NCBI GenBank assembly: GCA_027064045.1 | Contig: JAMOQK010000048.1 | Span: 1 to 39,391 of the forward strand | DNA from: Sulfurimonas sp. | GTDB taxonomy: Bacteria > Campylobacterota > Campylobacteria > Campylobacterales > Sulfurimonadaceae | DNA length: 39,391 nt | Direction: 5' to 3' | Shown here: positions 21,285 to 30,340 of the stretch, one piece after another | Layout: each line of letters begins with the position of its first letter | How positions within the stretch are numbered: the stretch's first letter is position 1 | The notes under the pieces: model-generated | The model's database searches: none | The model's input: the letters and a program-made list of their open reading frames with translations, nothing else | Told to the model about the DNA's origin: nothing | Position numbers and translations under genes: made by a program

Positions 21285-22226
21285 ATGAAAAAGTTAGTAT
21301 TATTGTTTACATTTTTAGGTATGATGTTTTTTTTGAGTGGTTGTGGTGCTAGTGGTGCAAAGATAGTGATACCATCTTATACAGCTCCAAAAGAGGCTTC
21401 TAAGCTAAGCAAGATAGAAACGAAGGATGAGTTTATATCTGATGGGGCTTATTTGGCAGTTTGGTTAAATCCAGATGTAAAAGGTGCTAAAAAAACTAAC
21501 CCGAAACTTAAAAGCATGCTTATAAACAGTGTAAAGGCAAAGTTAACCGAGACAAACTTTATTGCTATTGATCCACTTGGCGATGAAAACGGTGTAACGC
21601 TTAGTATGATAGTCTCAAATTATGATTATAAAAAAAGCTCAAATAAAATCTATTTGGCTTTGGAAGTAACTTTTGTACTCTCAAGGGCAACCAATGAGTT
21701 TTTAGTAAAAAAGTATAGAGTTAGAAAAAATAGACAAGCACGAGATATTACAAAACTACCAAGTGAAAATGAGTTGGCTTCTCAAGCAGTTAATAAAGTT
21801 GTAAAGTATTTTATATCTGATATATCTCCACTAAAAACATTTCAGCTTAGGGAGTTTAAATCACTTCCTCAAGATTTAAATGCTGTTGTAAATTATGCAA
21901 AACACAAAAATTACAAGGGTGGCATCAAACTAATGAATTATTATAAGGGTAAAAGAGATATGAACTTTTATTATGATTTAGCCATCCTTTATGAAGCAGA
22001 GGCAAGTGAAAAAGAAAATTTAAAACTTTTAAAACTAGCTGATGATAATTATGAAAAAGCGATGGCTCTTGGTGGTACGAATGATAAATTAATCATGGAT
22101 GCAAAGGCAAGGTTTGATAATTTTTATGAACTTTTAAATAAAACAAAAAAACAAGATAAAGCAAATAAAGCCTTGATAGATGATAGAAATGATATGGCAG
22201 GAAGTTCAGATAGTGAATATGAATAA
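21285..22226 (+). CDS. Hypothetical lipoprotein
   Basis: Lipobox FLSGC; first gene of a three-lipoprotein operon. Confidence 0.75.
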   Translation: MKKLVLLFTFLGMMFFLSGCGASGAKIVIPSYTAPKEASKLSKIETKDEFISDGAYLAVWLNPDVKGAKKTNPKLKSMLINSVKAKLTETNFIAIDPLGDENGVTLSMIVSNYDYKKSSNKIYLALEVTFVLSRATNEFLVKKYRVRKNRQARDITKLPSENELASQAVNKVVKYFISDISPLKTFQLREFKSLPQDLNAVVNYAKHKNYKGGIKLMNYYKGKRDMNFYYDLAILYEAEASEKENLKLLKLADDNYEKAMALGGTNDKLIMDAKARFDNFYELLNKTKKQDKANKALIDDRNDMAGSSDSEYE

Positions 22227-23484
22227 GATAATTTTAAATGCTTTAAGTGCCTTTTTTGTAATTTTTATGATGGGTGGGTGTAGTACTGTTGGTGAGAGTT
22301 TGTCTTCTCAAGTTGAGGTACCTACTTTAGAAAATCAGGCAAATCGTGTTGCTGTTGGTATGGCAATAGTAAGAGAAAATAATATTATGGCTTATAAGAT
22401 GCCAATCTCAGCAGATGCTAATTGGCCTGATATGGTAGCAAAAAATATTGATGAAAAAACAAAAAAGTTGATAGATAAGGCACTTATGAGTGACCCTTAT
22501 TTTGCTACACAAAATTATAGTAATTATATACAACGAAAGATGCTAGGTTCAAATCAAAATCTTAACTCCCTTGGTCAATATGCAAATCTTACGGCTATGA
22601 TTTTACAACAAAGTGTATCACCTTTAACATACAGGGCTTTTCAAAAGATAACTATATTTTATGGCAGAGATAAAAAAAATTGGCCAGATATATTTAACTA
22701 TGATAACTCTTTGAAAAAATTTTTAGATTTTAAAGATGGTAAATTTCAAGAGATCGATTCTCCAACTGGTGATGTATATCCCAGTATAGGTCAAGCTTTA
22801 ATCTCTTTAACCCCTGTAAACTTACAAAAAGATTTACAAGAGGCTCGTAGAGATATGTTAGATGCTTATGAAGATGTTGCTTCATATAAATCTGCTATGG
22901 GTGTGATAGAAACAAAATTAAAAGAAAAAAAGAAAAAAAACAGTTCAAAACGACATAAATTACAACAAGAGTTAGATAGTTTAAAAGTTAAAGCAACAGA
23001 AGCTGAATCTATTGCAGATGAGAAAGAAAATATCTATTTTACATTGCTTGAAGGAGCTAGGATAGCAATACAAAGTGATATAAATTTAGATGATAAAAAT
23101 TATGTAAAACTAGCTAGAAATATAAATGTGGTTGCTAAAGAGATATATATGGGTTCAACAGAAGCTTATGCCTCTTTTAGTCTTGCTTTGACAAACTTAG
23201 CTTCAAACAATATTTTAGAAAATTTTCCAAGGGAATTAAAGTCACTTGCTATTGCAAAAGCATCTGTGCCATTAAATTTACAATCTAAATATAATCAAAG
23301 GATTGTAAGATTGGCAAAAAATGCTATATATCTTTTACCAAATGTTTTTATGGGTGCATATTATGCCTCAAAACAGTTGTTGATTGCTAGAAAATATGAA
23401 AAATTTACTGATATTATTTTAGTTGCCTATAAAACAAAACAGGAACAAGAAAAAACAAAAAAAATCAAACAAAAAGGGTTGTAG
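22219..23484 (+). CDS. COG3014-like lipoprotein
   Basis: Start at ATG 22219 (MNKIILNAL...MGGC lipobox); GARIAIQ, PNVFMGAYYASK-type C-terminus. Confidence 0.65.
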   Translation: MNKIILNALSAFFVIFMMGGCSTVGESLSSQVEVPTLENQANRVAVGMAIVRENNIMAYKMPISADANWPDMVAKNIDEKTKKLIDKALMSDPYFATQNYSNYIQRKMLGSNQNLNSLGQYANLTAMILQQSVSPLTYRAFQKITIFYGRDKKNWPDIFNYDNSLKKFLDFKDGKFQEIDSPTGDVYPSIGQALISLTPVNLQKDLQEARRDMLDAYEDVASYKSAMGVIETKLKEKKKKNSSKRHKLQQELDSLKVKATEAESIADEKENIYFTLLEGARIAIQSDINLDDKNYVKLARNINVVAKEIYMGSTEAYASFSLALTNLASNNILENFPRELKSLAIAKASVPLNLQSKYNQRIVRLAKNAIYLLPNVFMGAYYASKQLLIARKYEKFTDIILVAYKTKQEQEKTKKIKQKGL

Positions 23485-24495
23485 ATGTATGTTAGAGTAT
23501 TTTTTATTTTTTTAGTGAGTATATTTTTTACTGGATGTGGAGCTTTGGCTTCATCTACTTCTAACCAAGAGAGTAATTCAAAATCATGGATGATCCATCC
23601 ACCAGCAGATACGGCTAAGTATTTTTATGGTGTTGGATATGGAGAAACTCAAAAAGAGGCAAAGAGTGATGCTCTTGCTACCATAAGTGCTAAAATCTCA
23701 GTAGAAGTTGCATCAAATTTTAGCTCATCAGTGACTGCCACGAGATATGGTAATAATGAAGATGTCTTAAATGAAACAAAAAATGATGTTGTTAGTAAAA
23801 GTAAGCAGATACAGTATGATGATGTAAAGGTTAAAGATAGTTATAAAGACAACAGGCAGTGGGCTGTGCTAGTTGAAGTGGATAGAGATACACTTAGTAA
23901 AACTTATGAGAGAAAGTTAAAAGAGGTAGATAACAGATTAAAAATGGAGTGGGAACTTTATCAAGATGCTAATCTTTTTGAGAAGTTAAAATACTCTGTA
24001 TTGATTAAAAAATATCTAAAAGAGACAGATGGTTTTTTCCCACTTTTACATGCGTTAAATCCAAATTATGATGATTCTAGTTATACTTCTAGGTATTTAA
24101 AATACACAAAAGAGATGTTAAAAACACAAGCGAAGATGGTTTTTAAGATAAAATCTGATAAAAATTCAGAGCCGTTAGCTTCACTAATTCGCTCAAAACT
24201 AAGTGAAAAAAACATCTCATTTTCAAATAAAAATTACAATGCTCTTATAATCATAACAACAAAAGCAAAAAAGAGAAGATATAAATCTACAAATGAAAAG
24301 TTTGCAAAACTTATTTTTGCACTTAGAAAAACTACTATAAAAGTGATAGATAAACACAACAAAGTACTTTCAAATGTTGTATATAAAACTAAATCAGGCT
24401 CATCAGAGGGGTTTGAAGATGCTATTGCTAGGGTGTCAAAATATGAAAAGAAGATAGCTCAAAAAGGGATTATCGCTTTTATAACAGGTAATTAA
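23485..24495 (+). CDS. LPP20-family lipoprotein
   Basis: Lipobox FTGC; WMIHPPADTAKYFYGVGYGETQKEAKSDALATISAKISVEV. Confidence 0.8.
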   Translation: MYVRVFFIFLVSIFFTGCGALASSTSNQESNSKSWMIHPPADTAKYFYGVGYGETQKEAKSDALATISAKISVEVASNFSSSVTATRYGNNEDVLNETKNDVVSKSKQIQYDDVKVKDSYKDNRQWAVLVEVDRDTLSKTYERKLKEVDNRLKMEWELYQDANLFEKLKYSVLIKKYLKETDGFFPLLHALNPNYDDSSYTSRYLKYTKEMLKTQAKMVFKIKSDKNSEPLASLIRSKLSEKNISFSNKNYNALIIITTKAKKRRYKSTNEKFAKLIFALRKTTIKVIDKHNKVLSNVVYKTKSGSSEGFEDAIARVSKYEKKIAQKGIIAFITGN

Positions 24496-25232
24496 TGTAT
24501 AAACAACCTCAAATATATTACTTAACTTATGAGAAATTATTGGATGATAATATCTTTAGGCATATGATAGCAGATGAACATAATAGCTACTATTGGTGTG
24601 ATGATTGGAGTGAAGAACTCTATATTGCTCTTGCTCAAAAGGGATTTATATCTACTACTTATGACACAAAAGATGGTTTGGTTTTACTTCCTGAGCTGGA
24701 GTTTGATTATGGGATTTTGGATTTTGATAATCTTCACATATCTAAAAAAGTAAAAAAACTTTTAACTAAAAATGATTATAGATTTAGTATAGATGAGAGA
24801 TTTGATGAGGTGATAGAAAAGTTTGGTGATTTTCACAAAGACAACTGGCTAAAAGGTAGATATGTAGAACTTTTTAAAACGCTTCATTCTAAAAAATATA
24901 ATAATTTCAGAACCATATCAGTAGAGATATGTTCAAATGATGGGGAGTTGATTTGTGGGGAAGTTGGTTATATCATAGGTGAAATTTATACAAGTTTGAG
25001 TGGATTTAGTTCCCATGAAAAAAAGTATAATAACTATGGAAATCTTCAACTCGTTTTGTTGGCAAAATATCTACAAAAAAATGGTTTTGCTTTTTGGAAT
25101 CTAGGTCATCCCCACATGCCATACAAGATAAAACTCGGTGCTAAAGTTTATAAAAGAACTGAGTTTCTACAAAGGTGGAACGAGTTTTGTATTTTACCAA
25201 TTATTAACCTCACTGATATATACTTTCGCTAG
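24495..25232 (+). CDS. Divergent leucyl/phenylalanyl-tRNA-protein transferase (Aat)-like protein
   Basis: DNWLKGRYVELFKTLH, ELICGEVGYIIGEIYTSLSGF, LGAKVYKRTEFL align with the Aat core; canonical FPW and ESMFS motifs not seen. Confidence 0.6.
   Translation: MYKQPQIYYLTYEKLLDDNIFRHMIADEHNSYYWCDDWSEELYIALAQKGFISTTYDTKDGLVLLPELEFDYGILDFDNLHISKKVKKLLTKNDYRFSIDERFDEVIEKFGDFHKDNWLKGRYVELFKTLHSKKYNNFRTISVEICSNDGELICGEVGYIIGEIYTSLSGFSSHEKKYNNYGNLQLVLLAKYLQKNGFAFWNLGHPHMPYKIKLGAKVYKRTEFLQRWNEFCILPIINLTDIYFR
25112..25120 (-). repeat. GGCATGTGG word (CCACATGCC on +)
   Basis: Exact 9-mer; inside the Aat-like gene. Confidence 0.8.
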
Positions 25233-25349
25233 ATTTCTTACAAAACTTAGATTGAAAATCTTTCTATTTTAAACTTGATTTTTGATTTAAGTATGTAAAA
25301 AATTGTTAATAAAAAATAAAATTTATTTAATTTAGTGAGGTATTTATAG

Positions 25350-26297
25350 ATGATTTCTAAAATTCAAAATATAAAAAAAGAAGTTTCAAAAGTTGTTGTT
25401 GGTCAAGAGAAAATGATAGATTCTCTTTTAATAGCTTTTCTTTGTGATGGGCATATTCTTATAGAGGGTGTTCCTGGACTTGCAAAAACCACTACTGTCA
25501 ATGCTTTGTCAAAAGCTTTAGGACTTGACTTTAAAAGGGCGCAGTTTACACCTGACTTACTTCCATCTGATATCTTAGGTGCTGAGATTTATGATCCACA
25601 AAACAATGCTTTTAAAATCAAAAAAGGTCCAATCTTTACAAATCTACTTTTAGCAGATGAGATAAATCGCGCTCCTGCAAAGGTTCAATCTGCACTTCTT
25701 GAAGTTATGCAAGAGAAACAGGTAACTTTGGGTGATACAACATTCAAGATAGATTTACCGTTTTTTGTTATGGCAACACAAAATCCAGTTGAGCAAGAGG
25801 GTGTTTACCAACTTCCAGAAGCTCAACTAGATAGATTTATGCTTAAACTTGTAGTTGATTACAATACAAAAGATGAGGAATTAGAGATCGCAAGACGAAT
25901 TTCAAGTGGTAATTTTGAGCAGATACAAAGTGTAGTTTCTAGCGATGATTTACTTAAGTTAAGAGATGCTATCAAAGCTGTTCATATAGATGAAGAAGTT
26001 GAAAAGTATATGATAGAACTTGTAAATGCAACAAGAAATCCAAGTGAGTATGGTCTTAGTGAGTTAGAAGATTTTATTCAGTTTGGTGCTTCTCCCCGTG
26101 TAAGTATAGATGCCTTTAAAGTTGTAAAAGCGATGGCATTTTTTAGGGGTAAAGATTTTGTAACTCCTGTTGATGTAGCTTACATCATAAAAGAGTTGAT
26201 GAGACATCGTATAGTTTTATCTTATGAAGCTGAGGCTGAGGGTGTTACTACTGATGAAATTATCCAAAAAGTTTTAGAGACTGTGGCGATACCATAA
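25350..26297 (+). CDS. MoxR-family AAA+ ATPase
   Basis: GQEKMIDSLLIAFLCDGHILIEGVPGLAKT, DEINRAPAKVQSALLEVMQEKQVT. Confidence 0.95.
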   Translation: MISKIQNIKKEVSKVVVGQEKMIDSLLIAFLCDGHILIEGVPGLAKTTTVNALSKALGLDFKRAQFTPDLLPSDILGAEIYDPQNNAFKIKKGPIFTNLLLADEINRAPAKVQSALLEVMQEKQVTLGDTTFKIDLPFFVMATQNPVEQEGVYQLPEAQLDRFMLKLVVDYNTKDEELEIARRISSGNFEQIQSVVSSDDLLKLRDAIKAVHIDEEVEKYMIELVNATRNPSEYGLSELEDFIQFGASPRVSIDAFKVVKAMAFFRGKDFVTPVDVAYIIKELMRHRIVLSYEAEAEGVTTDEIIQKVLETVAIP

Positions 26298-26308
26298 AGG
26301 TCGCAAGT

Positions 26309-27139
26309 ATGAGTAAATTACAAAAAATTTTGGTTCGTGCAAGACGACAGGTATTTAGTGAGATGATTGGCAATAATCCCTCCATATTTCAAGGGGAGGG
26401 GTATGATTTCATCGAACTTAGAGAGTATATGAGTGGTGATGATATAAGGCATATCGATTGGAATATCACAGCCAAAATGCAAAAACCATATATAAAAGTT
26501 TTTCGTGAAGAGAGGGAACTTAATGTAGTTATAGTTTCTGTTTTAAATGGAAGTGTGCATTTTGGTTCCAAAAAGTTTAAACAAGAGAGCATAGCTGAGA
26601 TAGTTGCTATGCTTGGTTTTTCAACTTTAAAAAATGGCGATTTACTGAGTTCTTATATATTTACTGACAAGATGGTATCGCACTTAAAACCAAGTAAAAA
26701 ATTAAATCAGGTGCAAAAAAGTGTTCAAGATATTTTGGAGTTTGATGCAATAAACCAAAAGGTTGATTTTAAAGTTATAGCAGATACTTTGTATAAAAGG
26801 CTGAAGAGAAAATCTCTTATCATTATTGTGGGTGATTTTTTTGAGATACCATCTTTTAAACTTTTGGCAAAAAAACATGAAGTGGTGGCTGTTGTTGTTC
26901 GAGATTTATTAGAAGAAAAACCACCACAGATGGGTTTTTCATCTTTGGTTGACCCAGAAAGTGGGACAGTTATGGAAGGTGATTTTAACTCTAGCAGTGT
27001 TAAAAGTTATGCAAAAAAAGTGCAAATTCATGATAGAAAACTTTATGAGGCATTTAGAAAATATCAGATTAGATTTACAAAAGTTTATACAACAAGTTGC
27101 GCATCTGTTGAACTTCGCAGACTTTTTGAGGGTAGGTAG
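26309..27139 (+). CDS. DUF58 domain protein
   Basis: DFIELREYMSGDDIRHIDWNITAK. Confidence 0.93.
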   Translation: MSKLQKILVRARRQVFSEMIGNNPSIFQGEGYDFIELREYMSGDDIRHIDWNITAKMQKPYIKVFREERELNVVIVSVLNGSVHFGSKKFKQESIAEIVAMLGFSTLKNGDLLSSYIFTDKMVSHLKPSKKLNQVQKSVQDILEFDAINQKVDFKVIADTLYKRLKRKSLIIIVGDFFEIPSFKLLAKKHEVVAVVVRDLLEEKPPQMGFSSLVDPESGTVMEGDFNSSSVKSYAKKVQIHDRKLYEAFRKYQIRFTKVYTTSCASVELRRLFEGR

Positions 27140-27544
27140 ATGGATAATAAAATTACAGATATACCTTTGCATGATATAAAACCATTATTGGAGATAAAAG
27201 AGTACTCATTTTATTACCTTTTAGGTGGGAGTATTTTAGCACTTTTATTGGCATGTGGGATTATATTTTTGATATATAGATATGTAAAAAATAGAAATAA
27301 ATTTAATATAAGAAAAGAGAATTTAAAACTTTTGAAATCTATAAATTTAAAAGATACAAAAAAAGCAGCCTATGATATAACCTTTTATGGTGTATCATTT
27401 AAAGATGATAGCCCTAAACATCTTCAAATGTATAATGATTTGGTATCAAGGCTTCAAGATTATAAATATAAGCAAGAAGTTGAACCTATGGATAAAGAGA
27501 CTTTAGAATATATTCAACTTTACAAGGAGATGTGCGATGTTTAG
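27140..27544 (+). CDS. Hypothetical single-TM protein of the bat-like operon
   Basis: N-terminal TM, position between DUF58 and VWA genes. Confidence 0.65.
   Translation: MDNKITDIPLHDIKPLLEIKEYSFYYLLGGSILALLLACGIIFLIYRYVKNRNKFNIRKENLKLLKSINLKDTKKAAYDITFYGVSFKDDSPKHLQMYNDLVSRLQDYKYKQEVEPMDKETLEYIQLYKEMCDV
27250..27258 (+). repeat. GGCATGTGG word
   Basis: TTGGCATGTGGGA; encodes LACGI in a TM helix. Confidence 0.85.
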
Positions 27545-28463
27545 TGGAATCTATTTTCAATATCCATATCTTTTAGCTTTAATTATATTGTTTATGATTT
27601 GTGAGAGATTTTGTAAGATGAGATTACCATCTATATATTTTCCACATGCCAAAGAGTTTATGCAACAAGGTATATCAAGCTCAAAACTTTTGTTTTTGTT
27701 GAAATGGATTGGGATAATTATGCTTGTTGTCTCCATAGCTTCACCTGTAAAAGATGAACCATATGAGATTGAACCAAAACATGGGCATGAGATAGCACTC
27801 ATTTTAGATGCTTCACAATCTATGAGTACGAGAGGCTTTGACAGAGCTAATCCAAGTTTGTCAAGATTTGATGTGGTAAAAGAGATAGTTAGTGATTTTA
27901 TATCTCAAAGAAAGCATGATAACATAGGTCTTGTAGTTTTTGGGGCTTACTCTTTTATAGCTTCTCCATTAACATATGATGCAAATATTTTAAACAAAAT
28001 AGTATCTCAACTTTATGTAGGTATGGCTGGAAAATATACTGCTCTTTATGAATCATTGGCTCAGGGTATAAACCTTTTAAAGATGAGTAAATCAAAAAGT
28101 AAAGTGATGATACTTTTAACTGATGGTTATAACACGGCTAGAAATCGATTTCCATTTGATGTTGCTATAGATATGGCAAAAAAAGAGAAAGTGAAAATAT
28201 ATCCTATAGGTATAGGTTCACCAAATGAATATAATCAAAGAGTGTTACTAAAGATTGCTAAAGAAACAGGTGGTGTGGCTTATGGAGCTTCTAGTGCGAG
28301 TGAACTTCAAGAGGTTTATAAGCAGATAGATAAACTTGAAAAAGTTGAGATCAAAAGTGAGACATTTACATATATGAAATATTATTATATGTATCCGTTG
28401 TTTATATCATTTTTTGCACTTATGTTTTATGTATATCTTAGAAATAAAAGGGGTCATAATTGA
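27537..28463 (+). CDS. VWA domain membrane protein (BatA-like)
   Basis: ALILDASQSMSTRGF MIDAS-type motif, terminal TM segments. Confidence 0.9.
   Translation: MFSGIYFQYPYLLALIILFMICERFCKMRLPSIYFPHAKEFMQQGISSSKLLFLLKWIGIIMLVVSIASPVKDEPYEIEPKHGHEIALILDASQSMSTRGFDRANPSLSRFDVVKEIVSDFISQRKHDNIGLVVFGAYSFIASPLTYDANILNKIVSQLYVGMAGKYTALYESLAQGINLLKMSKSKSKVMILLTDGYNTARNRFPFDVAIDMAKKEKVKIYPIGIGSPNEYNQRVLLKIAKETGGVAYGASSASELQEVYKQIDKLEKVEIKSETFTYMKYYYMYPLFISFFALMFYVYLRNKRGHN
27642..27650 (-). repeat. GGCATGTGG word (CCACATGCC on +)
   Basis: TTTCCACATGCCAAAG; encodes PHAK. Confidence 0.85.
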
Positions 28464-30340
28464 GTTTTTTACATCCTGAATTTTTATATTTTATGTTGGT
28501 GCCTTTGTTTATATTTTTTGGATTACTGCTTACTAAAAAAGAGTCTCAAATGCATTTTTTTAGTGAAGAGGTTATAGCTAAACTTCGTGTTGGCTCAAGT
28601 GGTTTGAGCATGAAAGTTAGAAATATTTTGTTTTTATTTATTGGATTTTTTATGATTGTTGCACTTGCAGAGCCTGTGATAAATAATGGTGTCATAAAAG
28701 TACAAGCAAAAAGTGCTGACATCATGATAGCTTTTGATATATCTGACTCTATGTTAGCAAGGGATGTTTATCCAAACCGTTTAGAATTAGCAAAACAAAA
28801 AGCGATAGAACTTTTGAAATTAGCACCAAACGAGAGGATTGGGGTAGTGGCTTTTGCTAAAAATTCATATCTTGTTTCTCCAATGAGTTTTGACCATGGT
28901 GCGGTAAATTTTTTGCTTCATCAGTTAGATACTACAAATATAACAGAAAAAGGAACAAATTTTCTTTCTATGTTAGAAGTGGTTGACAAGAGTATAAAAA
29001 ATGATAAAAAATATCTTCTTATCATCAGTGATGGTGGGGATAAAGATAGTTTTAAAGATGAGATAGCATTTGCAAAAGAAAAAAATATTACTATCTTTGT
29101 TTTAGGTGTTGGGACAAAAAAAGGTTCACCAATCAAGAAAAAAGATGGTTCGTTTATAAAATATAAAGGAGAAATTATTATCTCAAAATTAAATGATAAC
29201 ATCTCAGAATTAGCAACTGCTACAGGTGGTGTTTATATTCAAAATGTAAAATCTGATAAGGATATAAAAACTATGCTTAAAGAGATGGAGTCTAAAAGCA
29301 AGAAAAAAGAGTTAAAAAGTGAAGAGGTACATAGATATATAGCACTTTTTTATTATCCTCTTGGATTGGCTTTGTTTTTACTACTTATAGCTACAAGTTC
29401 ATTTAGAAAAAGTTCCAATGCTAGTGTGTTGGCTGTTATTTTGTTCTTATTTGTGGTTCCACATGCCAAAGCTGGTGCATTTGACTTTATGAAACTAGAT
29501 GATGCTAAAAAAGCTTATAACTCAGGTGAGTACGAAAAATCTGCAAAACTTTATGAAGAATATGCAAAAAAGAGTGGTAATTCAAAAGCATATTATGATG
29601 AGGGAAATGCATTTTATAAATTAAAGCAATATAATAAGGCTATAAAATCTTATAAAAGTGCAAAATTTCAGGATAAGGTTTTAAAAGCTAAAAAACTTGC
29701 AAATATAGGAAATGCTTATGCAAAACAGTTGAAACAAAAAGACTTAAAACAAGCGATAAAATCTTATGAAGAGTCGTTAAAACTTAAAGAAGATAAAGAT
29801 GTCAGGGAGAATCTTCAAGAGGTTAAAAAATTGCTAAAAAAACAACAGCAAAAATCTAAAAATAACAAAAATAACAAGAAAAAGAAGGATAAAAACAAAG
29901 AGAATCAAAATAAAGAGAATCAAAATAAAGATGGTAAGTCTAAAAAGTCTAATAATAAAGACAATAAAAATAAAGATGCTAAGTCTAAAAAGTCAAAGAA
30001 AAAAGACAATAAAAACAAAGACAGTAAGTCCAAAAAATCTAGTAAAAAGGATGACAAAAATAAAAAAGAGAATAAATCCAGCAAATCTGATAATAACAAA
30101 AAAGATAAAAAATCAGATAAAAATTCTAAAAAATCACAAGGTGATAAAAAGAAAAAACAAGATTTAAAAAAGCTAGATAAAAATCTCCAAAATCAGAAAC
30201 TCTCTTGTTCTAAAGAGAAGATGAGTGAAAAAGAGGAAGCTAAATGGTTAAAACAGCTAAATCTACAAAAAAATACATATCTATATAGATTAAACAATCA
30301 AAAACCTAAAGAGGAGAACAACGATGAAAAACCTTGGTAA
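28460..30340 (+). CDS. VWA-TPR fusion membrane protein (BatB/BatC-like)
   Basis: IAFDISDSMLARD MIDAS motif, TPR-like YNSGEYEKSAKLYEEYAKK, Lys/Asn/Asp/Ser-rich tail. Confidence 0.88.
   Translation: MSFLHPEFLYFMLVPLFIFFGLLLTKKESQMHFFSEEVIAKLRVGSSGLSMKVRNILFLFIGFFMIVALAEPVINNGVIKVQAKSADIMIAFDISDSMLARDVYPNRLELAKQKAIELLKLAPNERIGVVAFAKNSYLVSPMSFDHGAVNFLLHQLDTTNITEKGTNFLSMLEVVDKSIKNDKKYLLIISDGGDKDSFKDEIAFAKEKNITIFVLGVGTKKGSPIKKKDGSFIKYKGEIIISKLNDNISELATATGGVYIQNVKSDKDIKTMLKEMESKSKKKELKSEEVHRYIALFYYPLGLALFLLLIATSSFRKSSNASVLAVILFLFVVPHAKAGAFDFMKLDDAKKAYNSGEYEKSAKLYEEYAKKSGNSKAYYDEGNAFYKLKQYNKAIKSYKSAKFQDKVLKAKKLANIGNAYAKQLKQKDLKQAIKSYEESLKLKEDKDVRENLQEVKKLLKKQQQKSKNNKNNKKKKDKNKENQNKENQNKDGKSKKSNNKDNKNKDAKSKKSKKKDNKNKDSKSKKSSKKDDKNKKENKSSKSDNNKKDKKSDKNSKKSQGDKKKKQDLKKLDKNLQNQKLSCSKEKMSEKEEAKWLKQLNLQKNTYLYRLNNQKPKEENNDEKPW
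29459..29467 (-). repeat. GGCATGTGG word (CCACATGCC on +)
   Basis: TTCCACATGCCAAAGC; encodes PHAK at the VWA/TPR junction. Confidence 0.85.
29860..30170 (+). repeat. Degenerate Lys/Asn/Asp/Ser-coding repeats
   Basis: aaagagaatcaaaat twice in tandem, then several aaagayaataaaaayaaagay..taagtcyaaaaartc units. Confidence 0.8.

Noticed and set aside
29931-30167. 78-aa ORF MVSLKSLIIKTIKIK...
   Set aside because: Alternate frame of the low-complexity Lys-rich tail of the VWA-TPR gene; composition artefact.
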